52,607 nt of DNA from Bacteroidota bacterium (GTDB taxonomy: Bacteria; Bacteroidota; Bacteroidia; Cytophagales; Cytophagaceae), in the NCBI GenBank assembly GCA_023428135.1, contig JAEYZG010000049.1, positions 1 through 52,607 of the forward strand, in the 5' to 3' direction. Under the pieces are notes generated by a model. It had not been told where the DNA came from. It ran no database searches and saw only the letters and a program-made list of their open reading frames with translations. Made by a program: the position numbers and the translations under genes. Positions 26,853 to 36,775 of the stretch are shown one piece after another (within the stretch, counting starts at the first letter, position 1; each line of letters starts with the position of its first letter).

Positions 26853-27263
26853 AGGTGAATATTAAATTCTGATAAAAATTCAGGCCTAATATAAAGTACA
26901 AAATAAAGAAAATCAAAAAGTTAATCAACGCAATCAGATAAGCGTTTTTTTGGGGATTTTCTTCAGATTGCATCGCTACTCAAATTTTTAAAGAAATTTC
27001 CCTAAGCCTCTTGCTGTTGTTCCCACTGTTGCTCATTTTACAGTCCTGAAGGGATTGAATATTTATAGGAGAGAGTTGTAGAGTTGTAGCGCTGATGCCT
27101 CACCCCTTCGATTTGCTTAATTAAAAGAAATAAGGTAAATGGGGACAGGTTAAATAGCGATTGCAAAGATAGATCAATCTAAAGAATCACTAAGGTCAAA
27201 AATATTTCTTCTAAAATTTCCTCAATAAGGAGATTCACATTAAGTATCTACAGAAGAAATTAA
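26853..27263. other. Spacer with family-D repeat
   Basis: A family-D repeat runs from about 26967 to 27022 (GATTGCATCGCTACT ... CTCTTGCTGTTG). A 78-codon minus-strand frame (26737-26973) begins with a hydrophobic stretch but overlaps the Bor-like gene by 116 bp in another frame, so I do not call it. Confidence 0.4.
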
Positions 27264-27311
27264 ATTTCCTATATAAATAAAAAGACTAATTCTCTTATTT
27301 ATATAGGAAAT
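27264..27311 (-). terminator. Long AU-rich hairpin behind the 2507-aa gene
   Basis: A 17-bp perfect inverted repeat (ATTTCCTATATAAATAA with TTATTTATATAGGAAAT) around a 14-nt loop lies 25 bp beyond the stop of the giant gene. It is a likely transcript end or mRNA-protecting structure. Confidence 0.65.
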
Positions 27312-27336
27312 ATGACTGATAAAATTCTATTGTTCA

Positions 27337-30300
27337 CTAATGTTGTATATTTACTTTTTTTATAACAGTAAGGTCTCCACTTACTATTTTGAGTATATAA
27401 ACACCTTGTTCTAATCCTTTAGTGTTGATCTTAGTTGCTTTTATTTCACTGACAGCTTCCACACCTTGCATGTTGAATAATATTAACATATCAGGAGTTG
27501 TTTTTGTATCTATATAAAGAACATCGGAAACGGGATTCGGATAAACTTTGACTAATGCATTTGTAATATTATCTTGCCCGTCTAATCCAGTGCAGGCATC
27601 AACTGTTACATAAACATGATCGGTGGCAGAGCAGTTATGTTCATTCTCTGTCCCTACTACAGTATATTTTTCAGAATTTAATGGAGTAAAAGGGGTTCCG
27701 TTGATGACTCCCTTATCCCAACTCAAATTATTTGCCCCAGTTGCAGTTAAGGTTACTTGTTGACCATAACATATAGTCTGGTCTTCTCCAGCTGTCACTT
27801 TAGGTAATGGATGAACCGTAAGCACTAGTTTACTTGTTCCAGAACAACCATTTGAATCTGTTCCCCTGACAGTATAAGTTTTGGAAGAAGTTGCAATGAA
27901 AGGAACTCCATTAAACACACCGTTATCCCACGTATATGAGTATATTCCTGATGCGTTTAAAGTAACGTATGTTCCTGCACATACTTCCTGATCAGCACCT
28001 GCATGAATCACAGGTGGTATGTTTACTGCTACTGTCGTGGCTGTTCCAATCATTTCAGGAGCACTTGTAACTAGTCTGACCTTGTAATTGGCTCCAGGAG
28101 TAATTGTGTCAGGAATAACTGTATTTATAATTCCTGTACTGAAATTTGTAACAGTTTTTGATAAACTCACAGGGAAATCAAAGCTTCCATTTCTATCGCT
28201 TAATTGAACTTCGACAAAATTGCCAGAGTTGAAGATCGTATTAGTTTTATATTCTATGGCAACAGAACTTCCAACGCAGAACTTCAAAGCTGTGCTGTTT
28301 GTAATGGAAACATAAGTTCCATTAATAAGAGTCGTAAATCTTCTTGGAGAAATTGCGTTTACGGTAGCTATGTCCAGGTCATTATCGCCATCAATATCAA
28401 AAACCGTCATTGCATTTGGCGATCCTACTATAGAAGTTCTGTTAATATACGGAAATGCCCCTTTCCCATCGTTATTAATGTTAACGATATAGCCTGGTAT
28501 ACCTACAAGTAGATCTACGTCCTTGTCTCCATCGATGTCCGCTAAACTTACATCATGTATAGTGGCATAGATTGGTATATTAAGTTTAGAAAATTGATAA
28601 TTACCCTGATTAATTAAAATTGAAATTATATCAGATGAGTTTGTGTTGGTTGCTGCAAAATCCATTTTTCCATCCAGATTAAAATCTGCTGGATAAATTT
28701 TACGAAATTCAAGATCTGTATTGCTATATTTTAAAAATCTAAAATCAGCGTCACCGTCATTAAGAAAGATTGCAATTCCTGTAGAAGTACCAACTACGAG
28801 ATCCATATCTCCATCAGAATCAATTTCTACCGCACAAATAGAAAAATTATTTTTTATAGGTAAAACTTTCTCATGAGTAAAATTTCCAGCTCCGTCATTT
28901 TTTATAAGGGATATCCCATAGTAGTAACTAACAGATGCAATGTCCAGATCCCCATCGCCATCAAAGTCCGCTATACATAAATCCCATGGAACGTATGATG
29001 CCTTGATAGTTGTAGGCAAAGAAAAAGAACCTGAACCATCATTTTTCAACAAAGATAAATGATCTCCGCTAGTATTAGCCGTTACTATATCCAAATCTGA
29101 ATCTCCATCCAGATCGGCCAGTTTAATAGCTACCGGAAATTCTCCTGTAGCAAAATATGCGTAGGATTCAAATATTCCATCATTATTATATCTTACAACT
29201 ATTTGGCTGGTAGTATTTTCAATTAAGACCACATCCAAATCTCCATCCTTATCCAGATCGCCATGAGTCATATCAGATATTCCAATATTTGGTATATAAG
29301 TAATTTCTTTTGTTTCAAAATTACCAGTAGAAGGGGCTGCTCCTACTTTAAAGTCATATACAAAAGGCTTTACCAAAGGTTTATCTTCAGTGCCTTTTAC
29401 TTCTTTCTTTATTGTAACAGAAACAGTTTCTCCTGCGAAAAAATTATTAGCAGGATCATAAACTAATGAATCCGTCCCCTGTACTGAAAATACTCCGCTT
29501 CCGGAAATCAGGCCGGAAGAATTTCCAAATACTTTTATATTAGTAGAATTGATAGTGGCAGACTCAAGAGGGGCACTATATACGGCTACAATGTTGGCAG
29601 CTGTATTTACCCCATATTCATTAGGATAAGGTAACAATGTATCCAGACCAGGACAACCTGAGGTCACAGTGAGGTTTAAACCATTATCAGAGCCAACAAG
29701 ATTCAAGCTATCACATTTAACTCTTACCCTGAAATCTGTTCCCGTTGAAACACTTGAAGGTATTGTACAAAATATGTAAGGACTTTTGCCTGTACCGATA
29801 ACGATACTATTGGTAAAATCTCCAGAAGCATCGCTCATTTCCACACTGAAATTACTTCCTTCGGGAATCCCTCTGAAAGTAAACGGTACCTTTATTTTAT
29901 CTCCCTTACAGAAAGCAGAAGATACCGAACCTGTGGTAATAGAAAGGTCATTTATAAAGCAGGTAATGTATAAAGAGCTCGTATTGACAATATCCATGTC
30001 CCCATCAGAGTCAAAATCTGCAACTACCAGACCTATAAGGGAACCACCTAATTCTTCTCCGGAATTGACTACTTCAGGATCAGAAAAATTTCCTTCCCCA
30101 TCATTTTTACTGATAGAAACCAATCCACCCCAATAGGTAAATATTAAATCCAAATCCTGATCTCCGTCTAAGTCTGCGGAAGTAAGGAGTTCGGTATACT
30201 TGGAAGGACGCATGGATTTAGATATGGGAAAGTTTCCGGAACCATCATTAATCCATACAAAAACCGTAGTAGGAGAAGTCGAATAAAAGGCTATATCACT

Positions 30301-33300
30301 GATATGATCACCATTGAAATCAGAAGCCAGTATTTTACTTAGATTTGAAATTTCTACAGCTAGATCTTTTTTCCCGAAAAAACGACCTGTACCATCATTG
30401 AAGAGGATTGAAATTGATTCGTGCGTTCCACGCGGATCCAGATTGACCGTGGAAATATCAATATCACCATCCATATCAAAATCAGCTAGTGCAAAATCCA
30501 CAGCAAAGGTATTGATCTCCGAAAAGGTAGCTACAAAATTTGTTCCTCCCTGATTAAGGTAGATACTAGTCTTAAACAAAACCGGTTCAATGCACACAAT
30601 GTCTGGGAGCCTGTCTCCATTGATATCTTCAATCTGAAGGTTTCGTACTTCAGAGGACGTAATAAAGGATTTTTCAAAAGTGAAATGACCGTTACCATCA
30701 TTCTGAATAATTTGAAGTTTATTCACCTTTAATTGTGAATCATAAATACTTATTACAAGATCACGGTCTCCGTCATTATCAAAATCTGCTGAATTGCATC
30801 CACTAAAAAGAAAACCAGAAAGATCCAGTTCTTCTAATTTAGTAAACACACCCTTTCCGTTGTTTTTATAGACAATGATTGCACTGGACGTTTTCGTTAC
30901 AATATCTGCAACTCCATCATTGTTGAAATCTCCGGCGCATAGTACATATTCTGAAACTACTTCTAATTTGGGTATTACCGGAGTGAAAAGGGCCGGTGAA
31001 GGAGCTGCTCTCGTAAGAAAGGAATAAACATAAGGTTTCGACAAACGCTGTCCGGATATTGAACGGGCATTCGTATCGATGGTCACACTAATCTTTTCTC
31101 CTGCTGCAAATTCAGTCATAGGAATAAATGAGACAGTGTCCAGATGATGCATGAAACTTCCTCTTGAAGGAAGTGTATAGTTCCCTGCCATATTTCCCTG
31201 AATCCCTATAACAGAAGCACTAGCTGTAGATGCTAACATCTCTTGTGAGAATGCTATACTTAAGTTCTCTATGGAAGCACTAATATCTCCCGGTGCAGGG
31301 AGCACCGAAGAAATAAAAGGACAACCAGTCTTGATTAAGATCTTCATTCCGTTATCGGTACTGATAACAGAAGGGTTTGAACTAATCACACGGATTTTAT
31401 AATCAGGGCTGGCGGGAAGCGACGTTGGAACCAATCCTTTAATAATAACTGAAGTAGACCCAGTGTATGTTCCCAATGTAACTGGATTTGAAAAACTTCC
31501 ATTTGCATCAGACAACTGAAGTGTAAATATATTTCCACTGTTGAAGGTTCCTGATTTTGTAAATGGAACACTAAACGTAGAACCTGCACATATCTCTTTT
31601 TCTATTAAGCCTGAAATATTGATTGACGGCCTTGTCCCATCGTTGAGCAAAATGGAAATATAATTAGTATTATTGTTGGTAACCGCAATATCTATATCCC
31701 CATCACCATCAATATCCCCGGAAGTTATAGATCTTGAATAAGTATTATTTCCAAGTTTTAAACTGTTACTAAAAGAAAATACTCCTAAGCCATTATTCTT
31801 CCAGATCCTGACTGAATCAGACGTAGAACCATTTCCATAGTTTATAATGCCCAAATCCAAATCACCATCTCCATCGAAATCGTTAGAATTAATTGAAGGT
31901 GATCCTCCTTCAGGAGATAGAATGTTTGAAATGTCTGAAAAGATTCCATTACCCAGGTTATAAAGGATATTGAAAGTTCGTTGACTAGTAGAAGTATAAT
32001 AGGTAACTGCCAGGATATCAAGGTGACCATCTCCATTATAATCTTCAATTCCTTGTGGAAGTACAAATTGGATTGATTGATAAACAGTTGGTTCCTGAGC
32101 AAAATTTCCTTTCCCATCATTTCTTAAAATAACCAAAGCGGTATTATAGGAGGATACCATGTCCAAATCTCCGTCATTGTCCAGATCTCCGGAATACAAA
32201 GTTAAAGGTGGACCTGGTAGATTAACAGATGAGTTTCCAGAAAAATTTCCCAGGCCATCGTTCCATCTGATGTCTATATGGGCCGTCGGGTATGAAGAAG
32301 CGATAGCAAAATCAATATCTCCATCTCCATCATAATCACCTGTGGAAGCTTTTACTTTGCTTGTAGAAACATCTATTGCATTGTTTGAGAACCCGCCTAA
32401 TCCATTATTCATTAAAACATTCACACGTTGACTGGAGCTAAAAACCAATAAATCAGAGGCCCCATCATTATTAAAATCTGCTATTGTCAGATCCTGACCA
32501 CTTCCTACGTTCTCAATTTCCGGCCCCTTGTAAAATGTACCATCTCCCTTACCGAAAAATATTTTTAATAAATAAGAATTTGGTATCGATACTACTAAAT
32601 CTAAAATTCCATCCACATTAAAATCAGCCATACGCATCAGGAAAGCACCTGTAAGTTTTTCAACATTGGTTCCTTGAATAAATATTCCGGAAGATGGTGT
32701 AGGTGCAACTTTAAATTGGTGTACATATCCCTGACTTATGCTGATGTCATTGATATTTTTAGAAGATGAATCTACGATTACCGTTATTTTCTCTCCTGGC
32801 TTATAATTTAATTCCGGATTGAAAACAACTCCAGTTTTTCCGGATACTAAATAATTGCCATGAATTTTTCCTGTATATTCACCAAATACATGCATCTTTG
32901 AAGAAATTGCTGAATTCATTGACTGGTTGAATGTAATACCGATATCTGCATCTGAAAGAGCTGATATGCTGTTCATCTCCGGATTCGCGGATACAATTTG
33001 AGGCCTGTGAATGACCGTATTTACAATCATTCTGATGCTATTAGAAATTGATATCAAAGAGGTAGGACAAACGACACTGGATGTCATCATGCAAATGATT
33101 TCATCTGATGTAAGCAACTCGTTAGAAGCATACTGAAGAGAATTTGTCCCAACATCTTCTCCATTTACTTTCCATTGATAAACCGGTGAATTGCCCGGAT
33201 TAGTTGGAGAAGCTGTAAAAGTAACCACTGTACCCGAATCTACAGGATTAGCATCCGCAGCTATAATTACAGAAGTAGGAAGCAGCGGATTTGCATTGAT

Positions 33301-34860
33301 TCTGGAAGGATTTGAAAACATACTCACACATCCATTTGCTTCCATAACACTTACCGAATAATCCCCTTCACTTTTTGCATAGATCGTTTGAGTAGTCTTA
33401 TTATTTGACCAAATATAATGAGAATAACCTGCAGGAGCTGTCAGTAATACACTATCTCCATTGCAAATGGACGTAGATCCGGCTGGTGTTATAGTAGGTT
33501 TAGACACACTAAACCGGGCTGTAACTATCGCTGTATCCTGAATCATATAAGAAACGCATCCTGTTTTTGCAGTACGGATGCTATAAACATTACTACCACT
33601 ATTAATTCCTGAAGCTGGAATAGTAAAAATTAAATTAGCTCCATTACCGCTGGCAGTCGACAGTTCAGTGGTTCCAAGGAATAGATTATAGTTTACACCT
33701 GCCTGTGAATTGGCTAACGTCACAGTAGAAGGATTGCCAACACAGGTATTCCCTCCGCTCACCTGAACCGATAAGTCCGGCATTACACATCCTGATATAT
33801 TTTGATTGATTAGAACACAACCTCTGCTTGCACCATTTAATGTTGTAAAGGAACCTCCTACTACAAGGATTTTTCCATCAGTAAGTTTGTGAATAGTATA
33901 TCCTTGCGTTCCTATCTGATTGTAAATATTGCTGGTCCATATTCCGGAAGAGGGATTGTAAATTTCAATAGTCTTTGTATAGCCAGCATTAAAAGGATCT
34001 CCTAAACCATAGGCCAGTACTTTCCCATTATCCATTAAAACCATGGGGCTGCTAGCTCTATACTCTGACATACTTCCTGTGGCAGTAAATTTATTTAGGG
34101 ATGGATCAAATATCTCTGCAGAATTTTGATCTGAAAAACTGGAGGAACCAGCAATCAATACACGTCCATCTGGCAACAAAACCGTACTATGGAATACACG
34201 ATCTCCTAACAGATTACTAAGAAGTGACCATGTTCCTGAAGCAGGATCATACAGTTGTGCACTGTTGTTAAGAGTAACAAGTACCTTTCCATCCTGAAGC
34301 ATAATTAGATCCATCCCACCTCCAACAAAAGCCACATTGCTTCCGGTATATTCCCATTTATTAATAGAAGGATCATACAATTCGCATTTACCCTCTCTGT
34401 CTCCAACTACCAGTACCTTTCCTGTCTTTAAAAGAACCGCCTTATGATTCTCACGTGACACCTTCATACTATCTGTATAGGTCCAGGTACCTGTAGCCAC
34501 ATTATAAATCTCGCAGGAAGAGGTAGAATAAGTTTCACTACCATCCCAATGCATTGTTCCTCCTATAGCTAATATATTTCCGTTAGGAAGAATTACAGAA
34601 GAAAAGTTTGTCCTTTTTTTATTCATACTACCTGTATAAGACCATGTTCCATTAATAGGCTCGTACAACTCTGCGGAATTATGTACCATTGCTGGAATCA
34701 AATAACCATGATCCCCTCCAAATACTAATACTTTTCTATTATGAAGTAATTGAGACTGATGGTTCCAACGTGCAATATTTAATGAACCAGTGGGTGAATA
34801 AGTTTGCGAATACGCAAAAACTGAAATTAGATAGGTTAAAAAAACAATACTTTTTTTCAT
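27337..34860 (-). CDS. Giant secreted kelch/FG-GAP repeat protein with T9SS type A domain
   Basis: The 2507-residue protein has a signal peptide (MKKSIVFLTYLISVFAYSQ). Residues about 20-350 form a kelch-type propeller (HNRKVLVFGGDHG, VILPNGNILAIGGT, LLKTGKVLVVGD). Ig-like domains follow. Then comes a unit repeated three times: an SbsA-like Ig domain (IGITFNQSMN..., LSIAFSQEML..., IVAVYSAPLE...), a block of FG-GAP/VCBS repeats with calcium-type loops (DFNVDGILDL, DYDGDGDIDF, DIDGDKDVDL), and a domain starting near CAGSTFSVPFT. Two more Ig-like domains and a T9SS type A domain (VKVYPNPVSDVLYI ... GVYILKIVSGDLTVIKKVNI) close the protein. FG-GAP blocks probably fold as seven-bladed calcium-binding propellers. 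The likely role is adhesion or matrix; no catalytic motif is visible. Confidence 0.88.
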   Translation of the reverse strand: MKKSIVFLTYLISVFAYSQTYSPTGSLNIARWNHQSQLLHNRKVLVFGGDHGYLIPAMVHNSAELYEPINGTWSYTGSMNKKRTNFSSVILPNGNILAIGGTMHWDGSETYSTSSCEIYNVATGTWTYTDSMKVSRENHKAVLLKTGKVLVVGDREGKCELYDPSINKWEYTGSNVAFVGGGMDLIMLQDGKVLVTLNNSAQLYDPASGTWSLLSNLLGDRVFHSTVLLPDGRVLIAGSSSFSDQNSAEIFDPSLNKFTATGSMSEYRASSPMVLMDNGKVLAYGLGDPFNAGYTKTIEIYNPSSGIWTSNIYNQIGTQGYTIHKLTDGKILVVGGSFTTLNGASRGCVLINQNISGCVMPDLSVQVSGGNTCVGNPSTVTLANSQAGVNYNLFLGTTELSTASGNGANLIFTIPASGINSGSNVYSIRTAKTGCVSYMIQDTAIVTARFSVSKPTITPAGSTSICNGDSVLLTAPAGYSHYIWSNNKTTQTIYAKSEGDYSVSVMEANGCVSMFSNPSRINANPLLPTSVIIAADANPVDSGTVVTFTASPTNPGNSPVYQWKVNGEDVGTNSLQYASNELLTSDEIICMMTSSVVCPTSLISISNSIRMIVNTVIHRPQIVSANPEMNSISALSDADIGITFNQSMNSAISSKMHVFGEYTGKIHGNYLVSGKTGVVFNPELNYKPGEKITVIVDSSSKNINDISISQGYVHQFKVAPTPSSGIFIQGTNVEKLTGAFLMRMADFNVDGILDLVVSIPNSYLLKIFFGKGDGTFYKGPEIENVGSGQDLTIADFNNDGASDLLVFSSSQRVNVLMNNGLGGFSNNAIDVSTSKVKASTGDYDGDGDIDFAIASSYPTAHIDIRWNDGLGNFSGNSSVNLPGPPLTLYSGDLDNDGDLDMVSSYNTALVILRNDGKGNFAQEPTVYQSIQFVLPQGIEDYNGDGHLDILAVTYYTSTSQRTFNILYNLGNGIFSDISNILSPEGGSPSINSNDFDGDGDLDLGIINYGNGSTSDSVRIWKNNGLGVFSFSNSLKLGNNTYSRSITSGDIDGDGDIDIAVTNNNTNYISILLNDGTRPSINISGLIEKEICAGSTFSVPFTKSGTFNSGNIFTLQLSDANGSFSNPVTLGTYTGSTSVIIKGLVPTSLPASPDYKIRVISSNPSVISTDNGMKILIKTGCPFISSVLPAPGDISASIENLSIAFSQEMLASTASASVIGIQGNMAGNYTLPSRGSFMHHLDTVSFIPMTEFAAGEKISVTIDTNARSISGQRLSKPYVYSFLTRAAPSPALFTPVIPKLEVVSEYVLCAGDFNNDGVADIVTKTSSAIIVYKNNGKGVFTKLEELDLSGFLFSGCNSADFDNDGDRDLVISIYDSQLKVNKLQIIQNDGNGHFTFEKSFITSSEVRNLQIEDINGDRLPDIVCIEPVLFKTSIYLNQGGTNFVATFSEINTFAVDFALADFDMDGDIDISTVNLDPRGTHESISILFNDGTGRFFGKKDLAVEISNLSKILASDFNGDHISDIAFYSTSPTTVFVWINDGSGNFPISKSMRPSKYTELLTSADLDGDQDLDLIFTYWGGLVSISKNDGEGNFSDPEVVNSGEELGGSLIGLVVADFDSDGDMDIVNTSSLYITCFINDLSITTGSVSSAFCKGDKIKVPFTFRGIPEGSNFSVEMSDASGDFTNSIVIGTGKSPYIFCTIPSSVSTGTDFRVRVKCDSLNLVGSDNGLNLTVTSGCPGLDTLLPYPNEYGVNTAANIVAVYSAPLESATINSTNIKVFGNSSGLISGSGVFSVQGTDSLVYDPANNFFAGETVSVTIKKEVKGTEDKPLVKPFVYDFKVGAAPSTGNFETKEITYIPNIGISDMTHGDLDKDGDLDVVLIENTTSQIVVRYNNDGIFESYAYFATGEFPVAIKLADLDGDSDLDIVTANTSGDHLSLLKNDGSGSFSLPTTIKASYVPWDLCIADFDGDGDLDIASVSYYYGISLIKNDGAGNFTHEKVLPIKNNFSICAVEIDSDGDMDLVVGTSTGIAIFLNDGDADFRFLKYSNTDLEFRKIYPADFNLDGKMDFAATNTNSSDIISILINQGNYQFSKLNIPIYATIHDVSLADIDGDKDVDLLVGIPGYIVNINNDGKGAFPYINRTSIVGSPNAMTVFDIDGDNDLDIATVNAISPRRFTTLINGTYVSITNSTALKFCVGSSVAIEYKTNTIFNSGNFVEVQLSDRNGSFDFPVSLSKTVTNFSTGIINTVIPDTITPGANYKVRLVTSAPEMIGTATTVAVNIPPVIHAGADQEVCAGTYVTLNASGIYSYTWDNGVFNGVPFIATSSKTYTVRGTDSNGCSGTSKLVLTVHPLPKVTAGEDQTICYGQQVTLTATGANNLSWDKGVINGTPFTPLNSEKYTVVGTENEHNCSATDHVYVTVDACTGLDGQDNITNALVKVYPNPVSDVLYIDTKTTPDMLILFNMQGVEAVSEIKATKINTKGLEQGVYILKIVSGDLTVIKKVNIQH

Positions 34861-35437
34861 TATAGCAATTAAGAAGACGATAATATTTTACAAAGATACT
34901 CGAATTACCTGCAGGAAAGGTAAGTTTGTAATAGATAAATTCTTATATAGCTTTCGACATTGAAAAGTGATTTAAACCAAACTATTGATTGCTCATAGAA
35001 AAAAAAAAAAAAAAATTGGCAATCATAAACTTACACCCTTTAACATACTTATGAATCGATCTTCATTATCATAAATTGTAATATTTAATATCCTGCTTTT
35101 TTATGAAAAAACACTGAAGTATAACACCTTTACCTGTAACCCACTTTAAATATACCTCATAATGGCTAGAATAGCGATTGCATCGCTACTTCAATTTTTT
35201 TAAAAGAAAGTTGCCTATATCTCTTGCTGTTGATCAAACAATTGCACCTCTCCTCCTGCCAATATCTGCTTCCGACGGAATCTTTGATAATGATATGATA
35301 TGCTCTGCTGACTAAATATTCATAAAATACTCTTTTTATTCAGATCTACCATAAAACAAAAAGCCCCGAAATATCGAGGCTTCGTATTTTTATTAAAAAT
35401 ACAACCTTCCATTTCAATTATTTGTTAATGAAAGTTA
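34861..35437. other. Spacer with family-D repeat and terminator
   Basis: No gene is seen. It includes a 15-A run (near 35005), a family-D repeat (35176-35236) and a hairpin listed separately at 35361-35382. Confidence 0.4.
35361..35382. terminator. Bidirectional-looking terminator
   Basis: Stem AAGCCCCGA/TCGAGGCTT (one mismatch) with a 4-nt loop and T-rich sequence on both sides. Before the IS insertion it would have lain about 70 bp behind the stop of the ELWxxDGT gene now ending at 36776. Confidence 0.65.
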
Positions 35438-35446
35438 ATATATAAT
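35438..35446. repeat. IS target site duplication, left copy
   Basis: ATATATAAT lies directly outside the left inverted repeat of the IS element and is repeated exactly at 36767-36775. Confidence 0.85.
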
Positions 35447-36766
35447 CATTAGCGTTTTGATATTAGTCAAAGATATTCAGTTGATTATAGTTTTGTTCAT
35501 TGAAATATTGTAATTGAGTTTGCTGAAAGAGCTGATTTATGGGCATTTTCTCAAAAATGGAAATGCTTAAAATCTGTAGAATTTCGTAAAGCGATTGTTT
35601 TAGCATAAATTTCTTTTTTGCGATGGCAACCAAAACATAAACAGATACCGCAATCCATACTTGAGTCTTTACGGCATTTTCTGAATGTCCCCAAAAAGAT
35701 TTTATTTTCAAATGTTGTTTGATCCATTTAAAGAAGAGTTCTATTTTCCATCTATGCTTGTAAAGCTGCGCAATTTCAAAGGCTTTTAGATGAAAATTAT
35801 TGGAAAGGAAAATTAATATTTTTCCAGATTCTTGATCATAAAATTTTATCCTACGCATCTTTTGCGGGTAATCTTTTGATGCATAATATCCATTGAGCAT
35901 AATAGTTTGATCACATAGCACACCTTTTGTTTTATCTACTGGATGTGAATACAACCTTCGATAGTCCATATTATCTTTTGCTCTTGTAACATAGAATGCA
36001 TCTGACAAACAAATCTTGTAAAGCCTTTTGTAATCTACATATCCTCGATCCATAATATAAAAGCTATTAGCTTCAAATGGAATAAGATCCAATACATTTA
36101 CATCGTGGACAGAAGCTGTAGAAAAAAGAATGAACTCAGGAATAGATGTTTTTAAATCCAGTTGAGTATGCAGTTTGATACCACTTTTTGTAGATCGAAA
36201 AGTAGCCCAATAAAAGGTAGATAAACACAAATCAATGGTCGTAGAATCTATAGCAAATACGTTGTTTTTAAGCGGTACATCCAATTCAGTATCTCCTAAA
36301 TATAAATGTTTGGCTTGTTTTATTAATATCATAGCCAAACCTTCATAAATTTTATAGGAGCGATTTTCATTCGCTTTAGAAAGTGTACTTTTAGCAACAA
36401 CATCTCCAATACCTAAGTGATACATTTTATCGGCATTTGCCCTTAAACACATCATCGTATCACTTAAACTTTCACGATGAGTAAGCTGACCAAATGCCAT
36501 GCAAAGAAATTGTTTCCAACAACTAAAATCTTTAACCTTATAATCACCATCATAGCGTTTTACAAGGGTCTGAAACTGTTTATGAGAAACAATCTCTATA
36601 ATTTGTGAGAAAATATATCTACCTCGATTCATGATTATTGACAATCAGCGAATTGTAAAATTCGTAATTTTCAAAAATTCAAATCGTTTCCAACTTAAAA
36701 TCTTCTATAACTCAATAATGACAATACTTTCAAAGAACTTTTATTTTGAACATCAAAACGCTAATG
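35447..36766 (-). mobile_element. IS4-family insertion sequence, complete
   Basis: A 1320-bp element bounded by inverted repeats CATTAGCGTTTTGAT (left) and ATCAAAACGCTAATG (right), 15 bp perfect. It is flanked by an exact 9-bp direct repeat ATATATAAT (35438-35446 and 36767-36775), in the size range usual for the IS4 family. A single intact transposase gene fills it. Intact ends and identical duplications point to a recent insertion. Confidence 0.9.
35463..36644 (-). CDS. IS4-family DDE transposase
   Basis: The 393-residue transposase has the DDE triad: D133 in VFAIDSTTIDL, D199 in YIMDRGYVDY and E302. E302 lies in the YREK signature, Y295-X2-R298-X3-E302-X6-K309 (YKHRWKIELFFKWIKQHLKI). The N-terminal region (CWKQFLCMAFGQLTHRESLS) is the usual DUF4372-type DNA-binding part. 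The length fits the family, and no frameshift or stop is seen, so it is probably active. An internal ATG five residues in is an alternative start. Confidence 0.92.
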   Translation of the reverse strand: MSIIMNRGRYIFSQIIEIVSHKQFQTLVKRYDGDYKVKDFSCWKQFLCMAFGQLTHRESLSDTMMCLRANADKMYHLGIGDVVAKSTLSKANENRSYKIYEGLAMILIKQAKHLYLGDTELDVPLKNNVFAIDSTTIDLCLSTFYWATFRSTKSGIKLHTQLDLKTSIPEFILFSTASVHDVNVLDLIPFEANSFYIMDRGYVDYKRLYKICLSDAFYVTRAKDNMDYRRLYSHPVDKTKGVLCDQTIMLNGYYASKDYPQKMRRIKFYDQESGKILIFLSNNFHLKAFEIAQLYKHRWKIELFFKWIKQHLKIKSFWGHSENAVKTQVWIAVSVYVLVAIAKKKFMLKQSLYEILQILSISIFEKMPINQLFQQTQLQYFNEQNYNQLNIFD

Positions 36767-36775
36767 ATATATAAT
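36767..36775. repeat. IS target site duplication, right copy
   Basis: ATATATAAT, identical to the left copy. It directly abuts the stop codon (TAG, minus strand) of the neighbouring ELWxxDGT gene at 36776. Confidence 0.85.

Noticed and set aside
26737..26973. 78-codon minus-strand frame with a hydrophobic start
   Set aside because: It overlaps the Bor-like lipoprotein by 116 bp in another frame and its 5' end lies in a family-D repeat; the second half is not protein-like.
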